From Modestobacter sp. VKM Ac-2984 (GTDB taxonomy: Bacteria; Actinomycetota; Actinomycetes; Mycobacteriales; Geodermatophilaceae), in contig NZ_JAPVBJ010000008.1 in assembly GCF_026967985.1 (NCBI RefSeq), positions 1-64,000 of the forward strand: a stretch of DNA of 64,000 nt, given 5' to 3'. The translations under genes were made by a program, and so were the position numbers. A model generated the notes under the pieces. The model searched no databases. It had not been told where the DNA came from and saw only the letters and a program-made list of their open reading frames with translations. Shown here one piece after another: positions 1 to 7,828 of the stretch. Position 1 is the stretch's first letter. Every line of letters begins with the position of its first letter.

Positions 1-2
1 AG

Positions 3-59
3 CGCTACATCGCCCGCGAGCTCTACCGCCGCCTCGAAGCCGCCCCCTCACCCGCTTGA
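3..59 (+). CDS. C-terminal end of a gene cut by the window edge, possibly an IS110-type transposase
   Basis: Only the last 18 codons and a TGA stop are inside the window. The visible end (RYIARELYRRLEA followed by a short Pro/Ala tail) resembles, from memory, the C-terminal helix of IS110-family transposases, which often end in a CLKRYxAREIY-like segment. The stretch is too short for a firm family call. If correct, an insertion sequence ends at or just left of this edge. Confidence 0.3.
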   Translation, partial: RYIARELYRRLEAAPSPA

Positions 60-78
60 CGATCCATAGGAGCGTCGG

Positions 79-480
79 TCAGGTGAGCACGACGTCCGTG
101 CCCCGCACCGCCACCCCGACCGCGGTCAGCGGCTCGGTGGCCGGCCCCTGCAGCACCTGGCCGGTGGCGGGGTCGAAGGCCGAGCCGTGGCAGGGACAGG
201 CCAGTCCGTCGCCGGTGGCGCGCACCGTGCACCCCGCGTGCGGGCACTCGGCGTCGAAGGCGGCCACCGTGCCCGCCGACGGCTGGGTGACCAGCACGGC
301 CCGTCCGTCGAGCGACACCTCGTAGCCGCCGCCGACCGGCACGTCGGCCAGCGCCACCACCGGGTCACCCGGTCCGGCACCGGTCACCTCGGGGAACTGC
401 GGCCCGCGGGCGCAGGCGGCGACGCCGAGTGCGGCACCACCGGCGACGAGCAGCGACCGGCGGGAGAGGCAGGGGTGCAC
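79..480 (-). CDS. Tat-exported Rieske [2Fe-2S] lipoprotein
   Basis: A 133-residue protein with both Rieske cluster motifs, CPHAGC near residue 79 and CPCHGS near residue 95; these supply the two Cys and two His ligands of a [2Fe-2S] centre. The N-terminus carries a twin-arginine signal (SRRSLL) and a hydrophobic stretch ending GVAAC, a plausible lipobox, so the folded protein is probably exported by Tat and lipid-anchored outside the membrane. The GTG at 480 is chosen because GGGGAGG lies about 8 nt upstream. It is a small one-domain Rieske protein and not QcrA. Its redox partner cannot be read from the neighbours. The DUF5313 gene lies immediately upstream on the same strand. Confidence 0.85.
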   Translation of the reverse strand: MHPCLSRRSLLVAGGAALGVAACARGPQFPEVTGAGPGDPVVALADVPVGGGYEVSLDGRAVLVTQPSAGTVAAFDAECPHAGCTVRATGDGLACPCHGSAFDPATGQVLQGPATEPLTAVGVAVRGTDVVLT

Positions 481-524
481 GGCGACATCCTCCCCGGCCG
501 TGTCCCGCGGGCGGGGGGCCGCCG

Positions 525-932
525 TCAGTCGAAGCTGCCGGCACCGCCCGAGCGGTACCGGGCCTGGCGCTCGATCCGCTCCCGCTCGGCCCGCTCGGCG
601 CGTCTCGCGGCCGTCGTCCCCGGTGGCCAGCCGGCCTTCACCGCGCGGTGCTCGGTCGTCTCGGTCATGTAGGCAACCGAGAACAGCAACCCGATGACCA
701 CCCCGCCGAGGGTCGCGGTGAGCCGGATGTCGAAGGGGACGGGCGGGACCAGCAGGCACAGCAGCAGCACCGGGGCCAGCTGCACCATGGCGCGGGCCAG
801 GTGCCGCCACACCCAGGTGCGCCGGGTCGTGTCCTCGAGCACCCAGTCCGACAGCGAGGGCGGCAGGCCACCGCCGTAGGCGTACCAGAGCCACTGGGCC
901 GGGTTGGGGCGTCCCGCGTGCACGTCGCCCAC
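525..932 (-). CDS. DUF5313 family membrane protein
   Basis: A 135-residue protein opening with RPNPAQWLWYAYGG and then a WVLEDTTRRTWVWRH segment, the hallmark of the actinobacterial DUF5313 family. Two hydrophobic segments follow (about residues 50-64 and 71-88), then a basic C-terminal tail rich in Arg and Glu, suggesting a small two-helix membrane protein with a cytoplasmic tail. The function is unknown. GTG 932 is used; GTG 923 is a close alternative, and neither has a strong Shine-Dalgarno. It is divergent from rarD and 44 bp upstream of the Rieske gene, so the two may be cotranscribed. Confidence 0.7.
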   Translation of the reverse strand: MGDVHAGRPNPAQWLWYAYGGGLPPSLSDWVLEDTTRRTWVWRHLARAMVQLAPVLLLCLLVPPVPFDIRLTATLGGVVIGLLFSVAYMTETTEHRAVKAGWPPGTTAARRAERAERERIERQARYRSGGAGSFD

Positions 933-986
933 GGTATGCCCGTGGGGCGCGGAGGAGGGCGGTGGCCGCGGGCGTACGGTGCGCCG

Positions 987-1898
987 GTGGACGAACGGCG
1001 CGTGGGGGTGCTCGCCGGGCTCGGCGCCTACTCCCTGTGGGGTGTGTTCCCGCTCTACTTCCCGCTGCTCGAGCCGGCCGGCGGGCTGGAGATCGTGGCG
1101 CACCGGGTGGTCTGGTCGTTGCTGTTCGTCGGCCTCCTGCTGACCGTCCGGCGGAACTGGACCCAGGTGCGGGCCGTGGTCACCGACCGGCGTGCCCTGC
1201 TCGTGCTCTCGGTCGCCGCCGTGTTGATCGCGGCGAACTGGCTCATCTACGTCTACGCGGTCAACTCGGGGCACGTCGTCGAGGCCTCACTCGGCTACTT
1301 CATCAACCCGCTGGTCAGCGTCCTGTTCGGCGTGCTCGTCTTCCGGGAGCGGCTGCGCCGGCTGCAGTGGGTCGCCGTCGGGATCGCCGTGGTGGCGGTC
1401 CTGGTGCTGACCGTCGACTACGGCCACCCGCCGTGGATCTCGCTCGCCCTGGCCGTCAGCTTCGGCCTCTACGGCCTGATGAAGAAGCTGGTCCGGGTCG
1501 ACGCCGCGCCCGGCCTGTTCGTGGAGACGGCGGTGGTGTTCCTGCCGGCGCTGGCCGTCATCACGGTGATGGGCGCGCAGGGCGACGCCGCCTTCGGGAC
1601 GGCGGGCCTGGGGCAGGCGCTCCTGCTGGCCAGCTCGGGGCTGGCCACCGCCGTCCCGCTGCTGCTGTTCGCCGCCGCCACCAGCCGGGTCCCGCTGTCG
1701 ACGATCGGCCTGCTGCAGTACGTCACGCCGCTGATGCAGCTGTCCATCGGCGTCTTCGTCTACGACGAACCGATGCCGCCGGCCCGGCTCGTCGGGTTCG
1801 CCGTCGTCTGGCTCGCGCTGGCCGTCTTCACCGTCGACACGCTGCGCAACGCGCACAGCAACCGGCGGGCCGCCGCCCCGCTCCCGGCCGGCATCTGA
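987..1898 (+). CDS. rarD: RarD-type EamA/DMT-superfamily transporter
   Basis: A 303-residue polytopic protein beginning GVLAGLGAYSLWGVFPLYF, the typical opening of RarD proteins, with about ten hydrophobic helices. The interior matches the family: HRVVWS after the first helix, NWLIYVYAVNSGHVVEASLGY in the middle, and LLQYVTPLMQLSIGVFVYDE near the end. RarD proteins are ten-TM members of the drug/metabolite transporter superfamily; the substrate of actinobacterial members is not settled. GTG 987 gives the usual family length. No strong ribosome binding site is visible. It is transcribed alone, divergent from DUF5313. Confidence 0.85.
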   Translation: MDERRVGVLAGLGAYSLWGVFPLYFPLLEPAGGLEIVAHRVVWSLLFVGLLLTVRRNWTQVRAVVTDRRALLVLSVAAVLIAANWLIYVYAVNSGHVVEASLGYFINPLVSVLFGVLVFRERLRRLQWVAVGIAVVAVLVLTVDYGHPPWISLALAVSFGLYGLMKKLVRVDAAPGLFVETAVVFLPALAVITVMGAQGDAAFGTAGLGQALLLASSGLATAVPLLLFAAATSRVPLSTIGLLQYVTPLMQLSIGVFVYDEPMPPARLVGFAVVWLALAVFTVDTLRNAHSNRRAAAPLPAGI

Positions 1899-2025
1899 CC
1901 GGTCTGCACGGGCTGGCGACGCGCCCGGGTGTCCTGCTCCGCAGCCGCGGTGACGCGACTACCGTCGAGGGGTCCGGACCACCCCTGCCGGTGCCAGGCG
2001 CAGGCCCGGCCGACCCCCTTCCCCC

Positions 2026-2055
2026 GGAGGCAGGACCATGGAGGCAGGACCATGA
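2026..2055 (+). repeat. 14-bp tandem duplication creating a second SD plus a five-codon mini-ORF
   Basis: GGAGGCAGGACCAT occurs twice head-to-tail (2026-2039 and 2040-2053). Each copy carries a Shine-Dalgarno and most of an ATG. The first ATG (2038) opens a five-codon ORF whose TGA overlaps the real DUF3263 ATG as ATGA at 2052-2055. Translation of the mini-ORF would therefore pass over the second ribosome binding site and could couple to the main gene. Confidence 0.75.
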
Positions 2056-2453
2056 GCGAGGACCCCGTGCAGCCCGTCGAGCCGGCGGCGGACGAGTGTC
2101 CGGCAGCAGTCGGGACCGACCCCGGGACGGCGCCGGGGACCGCAGCCGACGGGGCTGCTGTGACGAGCGGGACGCACGGGGACGACACGACTGTCGGTCT
2201 GCCCGCGCGAGAGCGGGAGATCCTGGCCTTCGAGCGTCAGTGGTGGCGCTTCCCGGGTGCCAAGGAAGCAGCCATCCGGGAGCGCTTCGGGATGACGTCC
2301 ACCCGCTACTACCAGGTGCTCAACGCCCTGATAGACCGTCCGGAGGCCCTCGTCGCCGACCCGCTGCTGGTGCGTCGGCTGCGCCGGATGCGGGCCGGGC
2401 GGCAGCGTCAGCGCTCCGGCAGGGTCCTGGGCACGGACCTCCGTCGCGACTAG
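2052..2453 (+). CDS. DUF3263 protein (Rv0430-like)
   Basis: A 133-residue protein. The N-terminal half is low-complexity and acidic. The conserved part is the C-terminal half, LPAREREILAFERQWWRF...GAKEAAIRERFGMTSTRYYQVLNALIDRP, which defines DUF3263. That block looks like a small helix-turn-helix (a sigma-region-4-like segment followed by TSTRYYQ), so a DNA-binding role is plausible but not shown. The ATG at 2052 is chosen because GGAGG lies 8 nt upstream. The gene sits directly before the VirR-like gene, as Rv0430 precedes Rv0431 in M. tuberculosis. Confidence 0.8.
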   Translation: MSEDPVQPVEPAADECPAAVGTDPGTAPGTAADGAAVTSGTHGDDTTVGLPAREREILAFERQWWRFPGAKEAAIRERFGMTSTRYYQVLNALIDRPEALVADPLLVRRLRRMRAGRQRQRSGRVLGTDLRRD

Positions 2454-2467
2454 CCTGTCTCACTGTG
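2451..2467 (+). promoter_or_regulatory. Predicted leaderless promoter of the VirR-like gene
   Basis: TAGCCT (2451-2456) matches the actinobacterial -10 consensus TANNNT and ends 8 nt before GTG 2465, which has no Shine-Dalgarno. The hexamer includes the TAG stop codon of the DUF3263 gene. Transcription would start at or 1-2 nt before the start codon. Confidence 0.5.
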
Positions 2468-4027
2468 GGGAGGCATGCGGCGCCGTTCGGTGAGGGAAGT
2501 CCGTCCGAGGCGACCCCGAGTCCGGGTCGCCGGCGCACCGACCCCGCGATCCAGCCCCCCACCGGGTCCGGCCGCCAGCACGCGCAGCCGGGCCAGCCCG
2601 CGCCCCGTCCGGTGACCCCCCGCGCCCCCCAGGGTCCCGGACCCGAGAGCGACACGGCGATGACCCTGCCGCGGCAGAGCCGGGCCGAGCGCCGGCGGGA
2701 GGGCCTGCTGCCCGCGGGTGAGGACCCGCTGCTCCGCCGCCCGGCCGGCCGGCCCAGCGCACCGCCCCCGGTCGGCGGACGACGGCGGACGGACCCCGCG
2801 ACCGCGGAGGGCCGCCCCGCGGTCGCCGGTCCCCAGACGCCCGCGCCGCGGCCGGTGCCGCCGGTCTCGGGCCCGTTGACCGCCGCCACGCCGACCCCGC
2901 CCGCTCCGTTCGACTCCTCCCCGGTCGTCCCCGCCGTGGAGCCCCGCCGCGCGCTGCCGGCGCCCGCGCGTCCGGCGTCCGAGCCCGCGCGTCCGGCGTC
3001 CGAGCCCACGGGGCAGCGCGCCGAGCCCGCGGCGTGGCGCGTCGAGTCCACCGGTTCCACGGTGGCCCCGATGACGACGGGCATGCCGGCCTGGGCCGCC
3101 GAGCCCAGCGCACCACCGGCGGACGTCACCCAGCGGGTCTCCGGGGCGGTGCCGGAGGAGTCGGCGTGGGGCGCCGCACCGGCCGCCCCGGCAGCGCCTG
3201 TGGCCCCCCTGCGTGCGCCACAGCTGCCCGGGCGGGGGAGCGCCCCCGCCGGGCGCACTCCCACGCCCACCCCGGCCGTGCCCCGGCGCGCCGACGTGCG
3301 CACTCCCCGGGCCGAGCCGGCACCGGAGCAGGGGCCGCCGTCCGGTCCGGCGCGGCGGGCCGTCGACGTCCCCGTGGGTGGCCGGGCAGCCGCGCGGCTG
3401 GAGCGGCAGGCCGCCGAGGCCGCCCGGAAGAAGGAGGGACGGCGCGCTGCGCCGCCGGCCCGCCCCGAGGCCGTGCCGGCCCGCCCCGGCCCCGGGGACC
3501 TGCACACCGACGAGGTGCCCCGTGGCCCGCGCCGCGGGGTGCAGGGCCTGCTCGCCGTCGTCGTCCTCACCCTCGTGGTGCTGGGCGTCTGGACGTTCAC
3601 CGGGCCCGGCACCGAGGAGACCTCGGCGCAGACCCCGCTGCCGACCGCCAGCGAACCGGCGCCCGCGGTCTCGTCGGTGCCGGAGAGCGTGCCGGCGCCG
3701 GAGGCGGTCTCCGCGGAGCCGGTGGGGCCGGTGTTCGCGCCGGTCACGGTGCTGAACAGCACCAGCATCACCGGGCTGGCCGGCAGCATCGGCGACCAGT
3801 TCGCCGCAGCCGGCTGGGAGGTGATCGGCACCGCGGGCTCGCCGGTCAGCGACGTGGCGACCACCACGGTCTACTACAGCGAGGGCGACACGGTGCAGCA
3901 GCAGGCCGCGGCCCAGCTGGTCGAGCAGTTCCCCGACGTCACCGGCCCCGTCGCGCGCTACTTCGAGGTCCCCGGCGTCGCCGACCCCGGCCTCGTCGTG
4001 GTCGCCACCGGCAACTGGCGGCCCTGA
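2465..4027 (+). CDS. LytR_C-domain membrane protein, VirR-like
   Basis: A 520-residue protein. The first ~355 residues are Pro/Ala/Arg-rich and disordered, with a motif PRQSRAERRREGL near residue 68 and a duplicated PARPASE heptad around residue 166. One membrane helix follows (about 359-382, LLAVVVLTLVVLGVWTF). The exported end holds a LytR_C domain (about 420-515), starting VTVLNSTSITGLA. It resembles Rv0431/VirR, a cell-envelope protein linked to vesicle release and peptidoglycan remodelling in M. tuberculosis; the much longer cytoplasmic tail here is different. GTG 2465 is preferred because of its leaderless promoter; ATG 2660 is an alternative start. Confidence 0.75.
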   Translation: MGRHAAPFGEGSPSEATPSPGRRRTDPAIQPPTGSGRQHAQPGQPAPRPVTPRAPQGPGPESDTAMTLPRQSRAERRREGLLPAGEDPLLRRPAGRPSAPPPVGGRRRTDPATAEGRPAVAGPQTPAPRPVPPVSGPLTAATPTPPAPFDSSPVVPAVEPRRALPAPARPASEPARPASEPTGQRAEPAAWRVESTGSTVAPMTTGMPAWAAEPSAPPADVTQRVSGAVPEESAWGAAPAAPAAPVAPLRAPQLPGRGSAPAGRTPTPTPAVPRRADVRTPRAEPAPEQGPPSGPARRAVDVPVGGRAAARLERQAAEAARKKEGRRAAPPARPEAVPARPGPGDLHTDEVPRGPRRGVQGLLAVVVLTLVVLGVWTFTGPGTEETSAQTPLPTASEPAPAVSSVPESVPAPEAVSAEPVGPVFAPVTVLNSTSITGLAGSIGDQFAAAGWEVIGTAGSPVSDVATTTVYYSEGDTVQQQAAAQLVEQFPDVTGPVARYFEVPGVADPGLVVVATGNWRP

Positions 4028-4065
4028 CCCACCGCGACGCGGCCGGCTCGCGGAACTCGGGGACC

Positions 4066-6927
4066 GTGCCGTCCGTTGCCGCCCACGTGCGCACCGCTCC
4101 CGGGCCGGCGCGGATCGGCTCGCGCCTCGGCGCCCAGCCGGTGCTCGCCGCCCTGATCGTCCTCCTGCTGGCCCTCCCCGCCCTCGCCGTCGTCCTCGCC
4201 GGCACCGACCGGCCCGCCCGGGCCGCCGAGGACGTGACGACCGAGGAGGCTCGGGTCCCCTCCGGCGAGGGCGCTGACGCCGTCGAGCTGGACACCACGC
4301 TGTACCTGCCCGACACGCCCGGCCCCGCGCCGGCCGTCCTCCTCGCCCACGGCTTCGGCGGCAGCAAGCAGTCGGTCGCTGCCGACGCGCGCCAGCTGGC
4401 CCGCCGCGGGTTCGTGGTGCTGACCTGGTCCGCGCGGGGCTTCGGCACCAGCAGCGGGCAGATCGGCCTCAACGACCCGCGCTACGAGGTCGCCGACGTC
4501 AGCACCCTGATCGACCTCCTCGCGACGCGGGACGACGTCGTCCTCGACGCCGCCGGTGACCCGCGGGTGGGCGTCGCCGGGGCGTCCTACGGCGGTGCGG
4601 TCTCCCTGCTGGCGGCCGCCTACGACCCGCGCATCGACGCGATCGCGCCGCAGATCACCTGGAACTCGCTGACCACGGCCTTCTTCCCCGACCAGGCCGC
4701 CGTCGTCGGCGCCGGCACCCCCGCCGACGTGCCGCGCACCGACGACGCCGGGGTCTTCAAGCGGACCTGGGCCGGGCTGTTCTTCGGCAGCGGTTCGCTG
4801 CCCACCGGCGACGGGCGCCCGGGGGTCGGTGGCGACGGTGCGGCGCCCCTGGCCGACGGCCTCGACCCGGCGGCCGTGCAGGCGCTGACCTGCGGGCGCT
4901 TCCGGGCCGACATCTGCGCGGCCTACGAGACGGCCGCCTCGACCGGCGAGCTCAGCCCCGAGGTCGCTGCCGTCCTGGAGCGGAGCAGCCCGGCGGGCGT
5001 GCTCGACCGGATCACCGCACCCACGCTGCTGCTGCAGGGCACCCAGGACTCGCTGTTCGGGCTGGGCGAGGCCGACGCCAACGCCCGGGGCATCGCCGCC
5101 ACCGGCACGGACGTCCGCATGGTCTGGTTCGCCGGCGGCCACGACGTCTCGCCCTCCCGCCGGGTCACCGCGGAGTTGCGGGACGAGGTCGCCGACTGGT
5201 TCGAGATCCACCTCGCCGGCGCCGACGGCGACACCGGCGGCTTCCGCTACCCGGCCCCCACCGGCCTGGGCAGCGGGGTCGGCCGGGTCCAGGGCGGCTC
5301 GCAGACGGTCTCCGTCGACGAGTACCCGGGCCTGGCCGACGGCGAGCCCGTCGAGAGCCGGGTGCTCGAGCTGGCCGGCCCCACCCAGCCGGTGGTCACG
5401 CCGGCCGGCGGCAGCCCGGCCGCGCTCACCACCATCCCCGGCCTCGGCTCCGTCGGCGCCGCACTCGCCGGGACCACGCTGGAGATCCCGGGGCAGTTCG
5501 CCGCCTTCGAGAGCCCGGAGCTCACCGAGGCCATCGAGGTGGTCGGGGCGCCGACCACCACCCTCGCCGTGTCGGCGCCGGACGGGACGGCGACGATGTT
5601 CGCCAAGCTCTACGACGTCGCGCCCGACGGCACGACGACCCTGCCCAGCGGACTGGTCGCGCCGCTGGAGCTGACCGGGCTGTCCACCGACCCGGCGGCC
5701 CCGTCCGAGGTGCCGGTGACCCTCCCGCCGATCGTCCACCGGTTCGAGGCCGGCCACACCCTGCGGGTGGTCGTCTCCTCCACCGACCAGGCGTTCGCCC
5801 TGCCCGCGTCCTCGGAGGTCTCCACCGTCGGCCTGGCCGAGGGTGCGGAGCTGGCCGCCCCGGTGGTGCCGGGTGAGGTGCAGGCCACCGCCGGCTCGGC
5901 CCGCTGGTGGGTGCTGCTCGCCGTCCTGGCCGCGCTCGGGGCGCTGGGCTGGCTGGCCGCCGTCCTGGTCGGCCGGCGCCGGCGGCGGCGCGTGTCGGTG
6001 TCCGCGCCGGACGGGGAGGACGTGCCGCTGCGCTTCGAGGGGGTCACCAAGGCCTACGGGGACGGGTTCGTCGCCGTCCGGGACCTCTCCTTCGAGGTGC
6101 GCCGCGGCCAGGTCCTCGGCCTGCTCGGCCCGAACGGGGCGGGGAAGACGACGTCGCTGCGGATGCTCATGGGGCTGATCCGCCCGACCGAGGGCCGGAT
6201 CGAGGTGTTCGGCCACGCCGCCGGGCCCGGTGCGCCCGTGCTGTCCCGGCTGGGGTCGTTCGTGGAGGGCACCGGCCTGCAGCCGCACCTCAGCGGGCGG
6301 GACAACCTCACCCTCTACTGGGCCGCCACCGGCCGGCCGCTGGCCGACGCCCACCTGGAGGAGGCCATCGAGATCGCCGGGCTGGGCGTCGCCCTGGACA
6401 AGCGGGTGCGCAGCTACAGCCAGGGGATGCGGCAGCGGGTCGCCATCGCCCAGGCGATGCTCGGCCTGCCCGACCTGCTGGTGCTCGACGAGCCGACCAA
6501 CGGGCTGGACCCGCCGCAGATCCACGCGATGCGCGAGGTGCTGCGGTCCTACGCCGAGACCGGCCGCACGGTGATCATCTCCAGCCACCTGCTGTCGGAG
6601 ATCGAGCAGACCTGCAGCCACGTCGTGGTCATGGCCAAGGGGCAGAAGATCGTCCAGGGCACGGTCGAGGAGATCGTCGGCACCGGGGGAGCGGTGCTGG
6701 TCGGGCTGGCCGATCCGGCCGACACCGACCGGGCGGTCGCCGTCCTGTCCGGGCTGCCCGGGGTCGGTGAGGTGGAGCGGAGCACGGAGGGCCTGGTCGT
6801 GGACCTCGGTCCGACCACCCGCGCGGTCGCGCTGACCGCGCTGGTCGAGGCCGGCATCGGGGTCGACCAGCTCACGCCGCGCCGCCGCCTGGAGGACGCG
6901 TTCCTGTCACTGGTGGGGGAGTCATGA
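4066..6927 (+). CDS. Fusion of an exported S15/CocE-type alpha/beta hydrolase with an ABC transporter ATPase
   Basis: A 953-residue two-part protein. An N-terminal hydrophobic segment (about 24-47) precedes a hydrolase domain with HGFGGSK, a nucleophile elbow GASYGG (Ser174), Asp in LLQGTQDSLFG and His in FAGGHDVS. A beta-sandwich region follows, like the C-terminal domain of X-Pro dipeptidyl peptidase/CocE enzymes. A second membrane helix (about 614-638) ends in an Arg run. An ABC ATPase comes next: Walker A GPNGAGKT (about 688), signature YSQGMRQR, Walker B LLVLDEPTNGLDP, H-loop SSHLLSE. The hydrolase is predicted outside and the ATPase inside. The ATGA overlap with the next gene shows it works with that permease. 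The substrate is unknown. Confidence 0.85.
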   Translation: MPSVAAHVRTAPGPARIGSRLGAQPVLAALIVLLLALPALAVVLAGTDRPARAAEDVTTEEARVPSGEGADAVELDTTLYLPDTPGPAPAVLLAHGFGGSKQSVAADARQLARRGFVVLTWSARGFGTSSGQIGLNDPRYEVADVSTLIDLLATRDDVVLDAAGDPRVGVAGASYGGAVSLLAAAYDPRIDAIAPQITWNSLTTAFFPDQAAVVGAGTPADVPRTDDAGVFKRTWAGLFFGSGSLPTGDGRPGVGGDGAAPLADGLDPAAVQALTCGRFRADICAAYETAASTGELSPEVAAVLERSSPAGVLDRITAPTLLLQGTQDSLFGLGEADANARGIAATGTDVRMVWFAGGHDVSPSRRVTAELRDEVADWFEIHLAGADGDTGGFRYPAPTGLGSGVGRVQGGSQTVSVDEYPGLADGEPVESRVLELAGPTQPVVTPAGGSPAALTTIPGLGSVGAALAGTTLEIPGQFAAFESPELTEAIEVVGAPTTTLAVSAPDGTATMFAKLYDVAPDGTTTLPSGLVAPLELTGLSTDPAAPSEVPVTLPPIVHRFEAGHTLRVVVSSTDQAFALPASSEVSTVGLAEGAELAAPVVPGEVQATAGSARWWVLLAVLAALGALGWLAAVLVGRRRRRRVSVSAPDGEDVPLRFEGVTKAYGDGFVAVRDLSFEVRRGQVLGLLGPNGAGKTTSLRMLMGLIRPTEGRIEVFGHAAGPGAPVLSRLGSFVEGTGLQPHLSGRDNLTLYWAATGRPLADAHLEEAIEIAGLGVALDKRVRSYSQGMRQRVAIAQAMLGLPDLLVLDEPTNGLDPPQIHAMREVLRSYAETGRTVIISSHLLSEIEQTCSHVVVMAKGQKIVQGTVEEIVGTGGAVLVGLADPADTDRAVAVLSGLPGVGEVERSTEGLVVDLGPTTRAVALTALVEAGIGVDQLTPRRRLEDAFLSLVGES

Positions 6928-7811
6928 GCCGAGCTGGGTCCGAGGTCGCGGCGGCGCCGCAGGCGACGGGAGCGGCGGCGGGGTACCGGCCGGAGCGGAC
7001 GCTGCGGCTGGGCGTCGAGCTGCGCCGTCAGTTCAAGCGCCGCCGCACCCTCGGTGTGTTCGCGCTGATGGCGGCGCTGCCGCTGATCCTGATCGGCGCC
7101 CTGCAGCTGGGCGGCACCGAGGAGGCGGAGGAGAACAGCCGGATCAACCTGGTGGACGTCGCCTCGTCGAGCGGGCTGAACCTCACCCTGTTCACCCTCT
7201 TCGCCACCACCGGCTTCTTCCTGGTCGTCGTCTTCGCGCTGTTCTTCGGCGACACGGTGGCCAGCGAGGCGTCCTGGGGGTCGCTGCGCTACGCGCTGGC
7301 CACGCCGGTGCCGCGGGCCCGGCTGCTGCGGCAGAAGTGGCTGGCCGCGCTGGTCCTGTCGGTCGGCGCGATGGTGCTGCTGGTCGTCGTCGCCGTGGTC
7401 GCCGGCGGGATCGCCTTCGGCTTCGGCGACGTGCAGACCCCGATCGGGGTCGCGCTGGACCAGGGGACGGCGCTGCTCCGGCTGGCCGGGATGGTCGGCT
7501 ACCTCGCCGTCCACCTGCTCGTGGTGGGCACCCTGGCGTTCTGGCTGTCCACGGTCACCGACGCGCCGCTGGCCGCGGTCGGCGGGGCGGTGTTCAGCAC
7601 GGTCGTGTTCGCGGTGCTGGAGCAGGTCGAGCAGCTGGGCGGGATCCGCGACTGGTTCCCGACCGCGTTCAACTACGCCTGGACCGACCTGCTGCAGACC
7701 CCGGTCGACTCCGGGGACCTGTTCCGCGGCGTGATCCAGGGGCTCGTCTACTCGGCGGTCTTCACCGCGCTGGCCTTCTGGCAGTTCTCCCGCAAGGACG
7801 TCACCAGCTGA
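6924..7811 (+). CDS. ABC-2 type transporter permease
   Basis: A 295-residue membrane protein with about six hydrophobic helices. A cytoplasmic N-terminal stretch contains RQFKRRRTLGVFALMAALPL, a large extracytoplasmic loop follows helix 1, and the middle has FFGDTVASEASWGSLRYALATPV with an RLLRQKWLAAL segment, typical of ABC-2 permeases. Its ATG overlaps the stop of the hydrolase-ATPase fusion by ATGA, so the two are translationally coupled and presumably form one transporter. No separate ATPase gene is needed. The substrate cannot be told from sequence. Confidence 0.85.
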   Translation: MSRAGSEVAAAPQATGAAAGYRPERTLRLGVELRRQFKRRRTLGVFALMAALPLILIGALQLGGTEEAEENSRINLVDVASSSGLNLTLFTLFATTGFFLVVVFALFFGDTVASEASWGSLRYALATPVPRARLLRQKWLAALVLSVGAMVLLVVVAVVAGGIAFGFGDVQTPIGVALDQGTALLRLAGMVGYLAVHLLVVGTLAFWLSTVTDAPLAAVGGAVFSTVVFAVLEQVEQLGGIRDWFPTAFNYAWTDLLQTPVDSGDLFRGVIQGLVYSAVFTALAFWQFSRKDVTS

Positions 7812-7828
7812 TCCCCTGCTGAGCGGGC

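Noticed and set aside
1929-2051. Upstream extension of the DUF3263 frame to 1929
   Set aside because: It adds unconserved sequence, while the ATG at 2052 has a good Shine-Dalgarno and fits the family.
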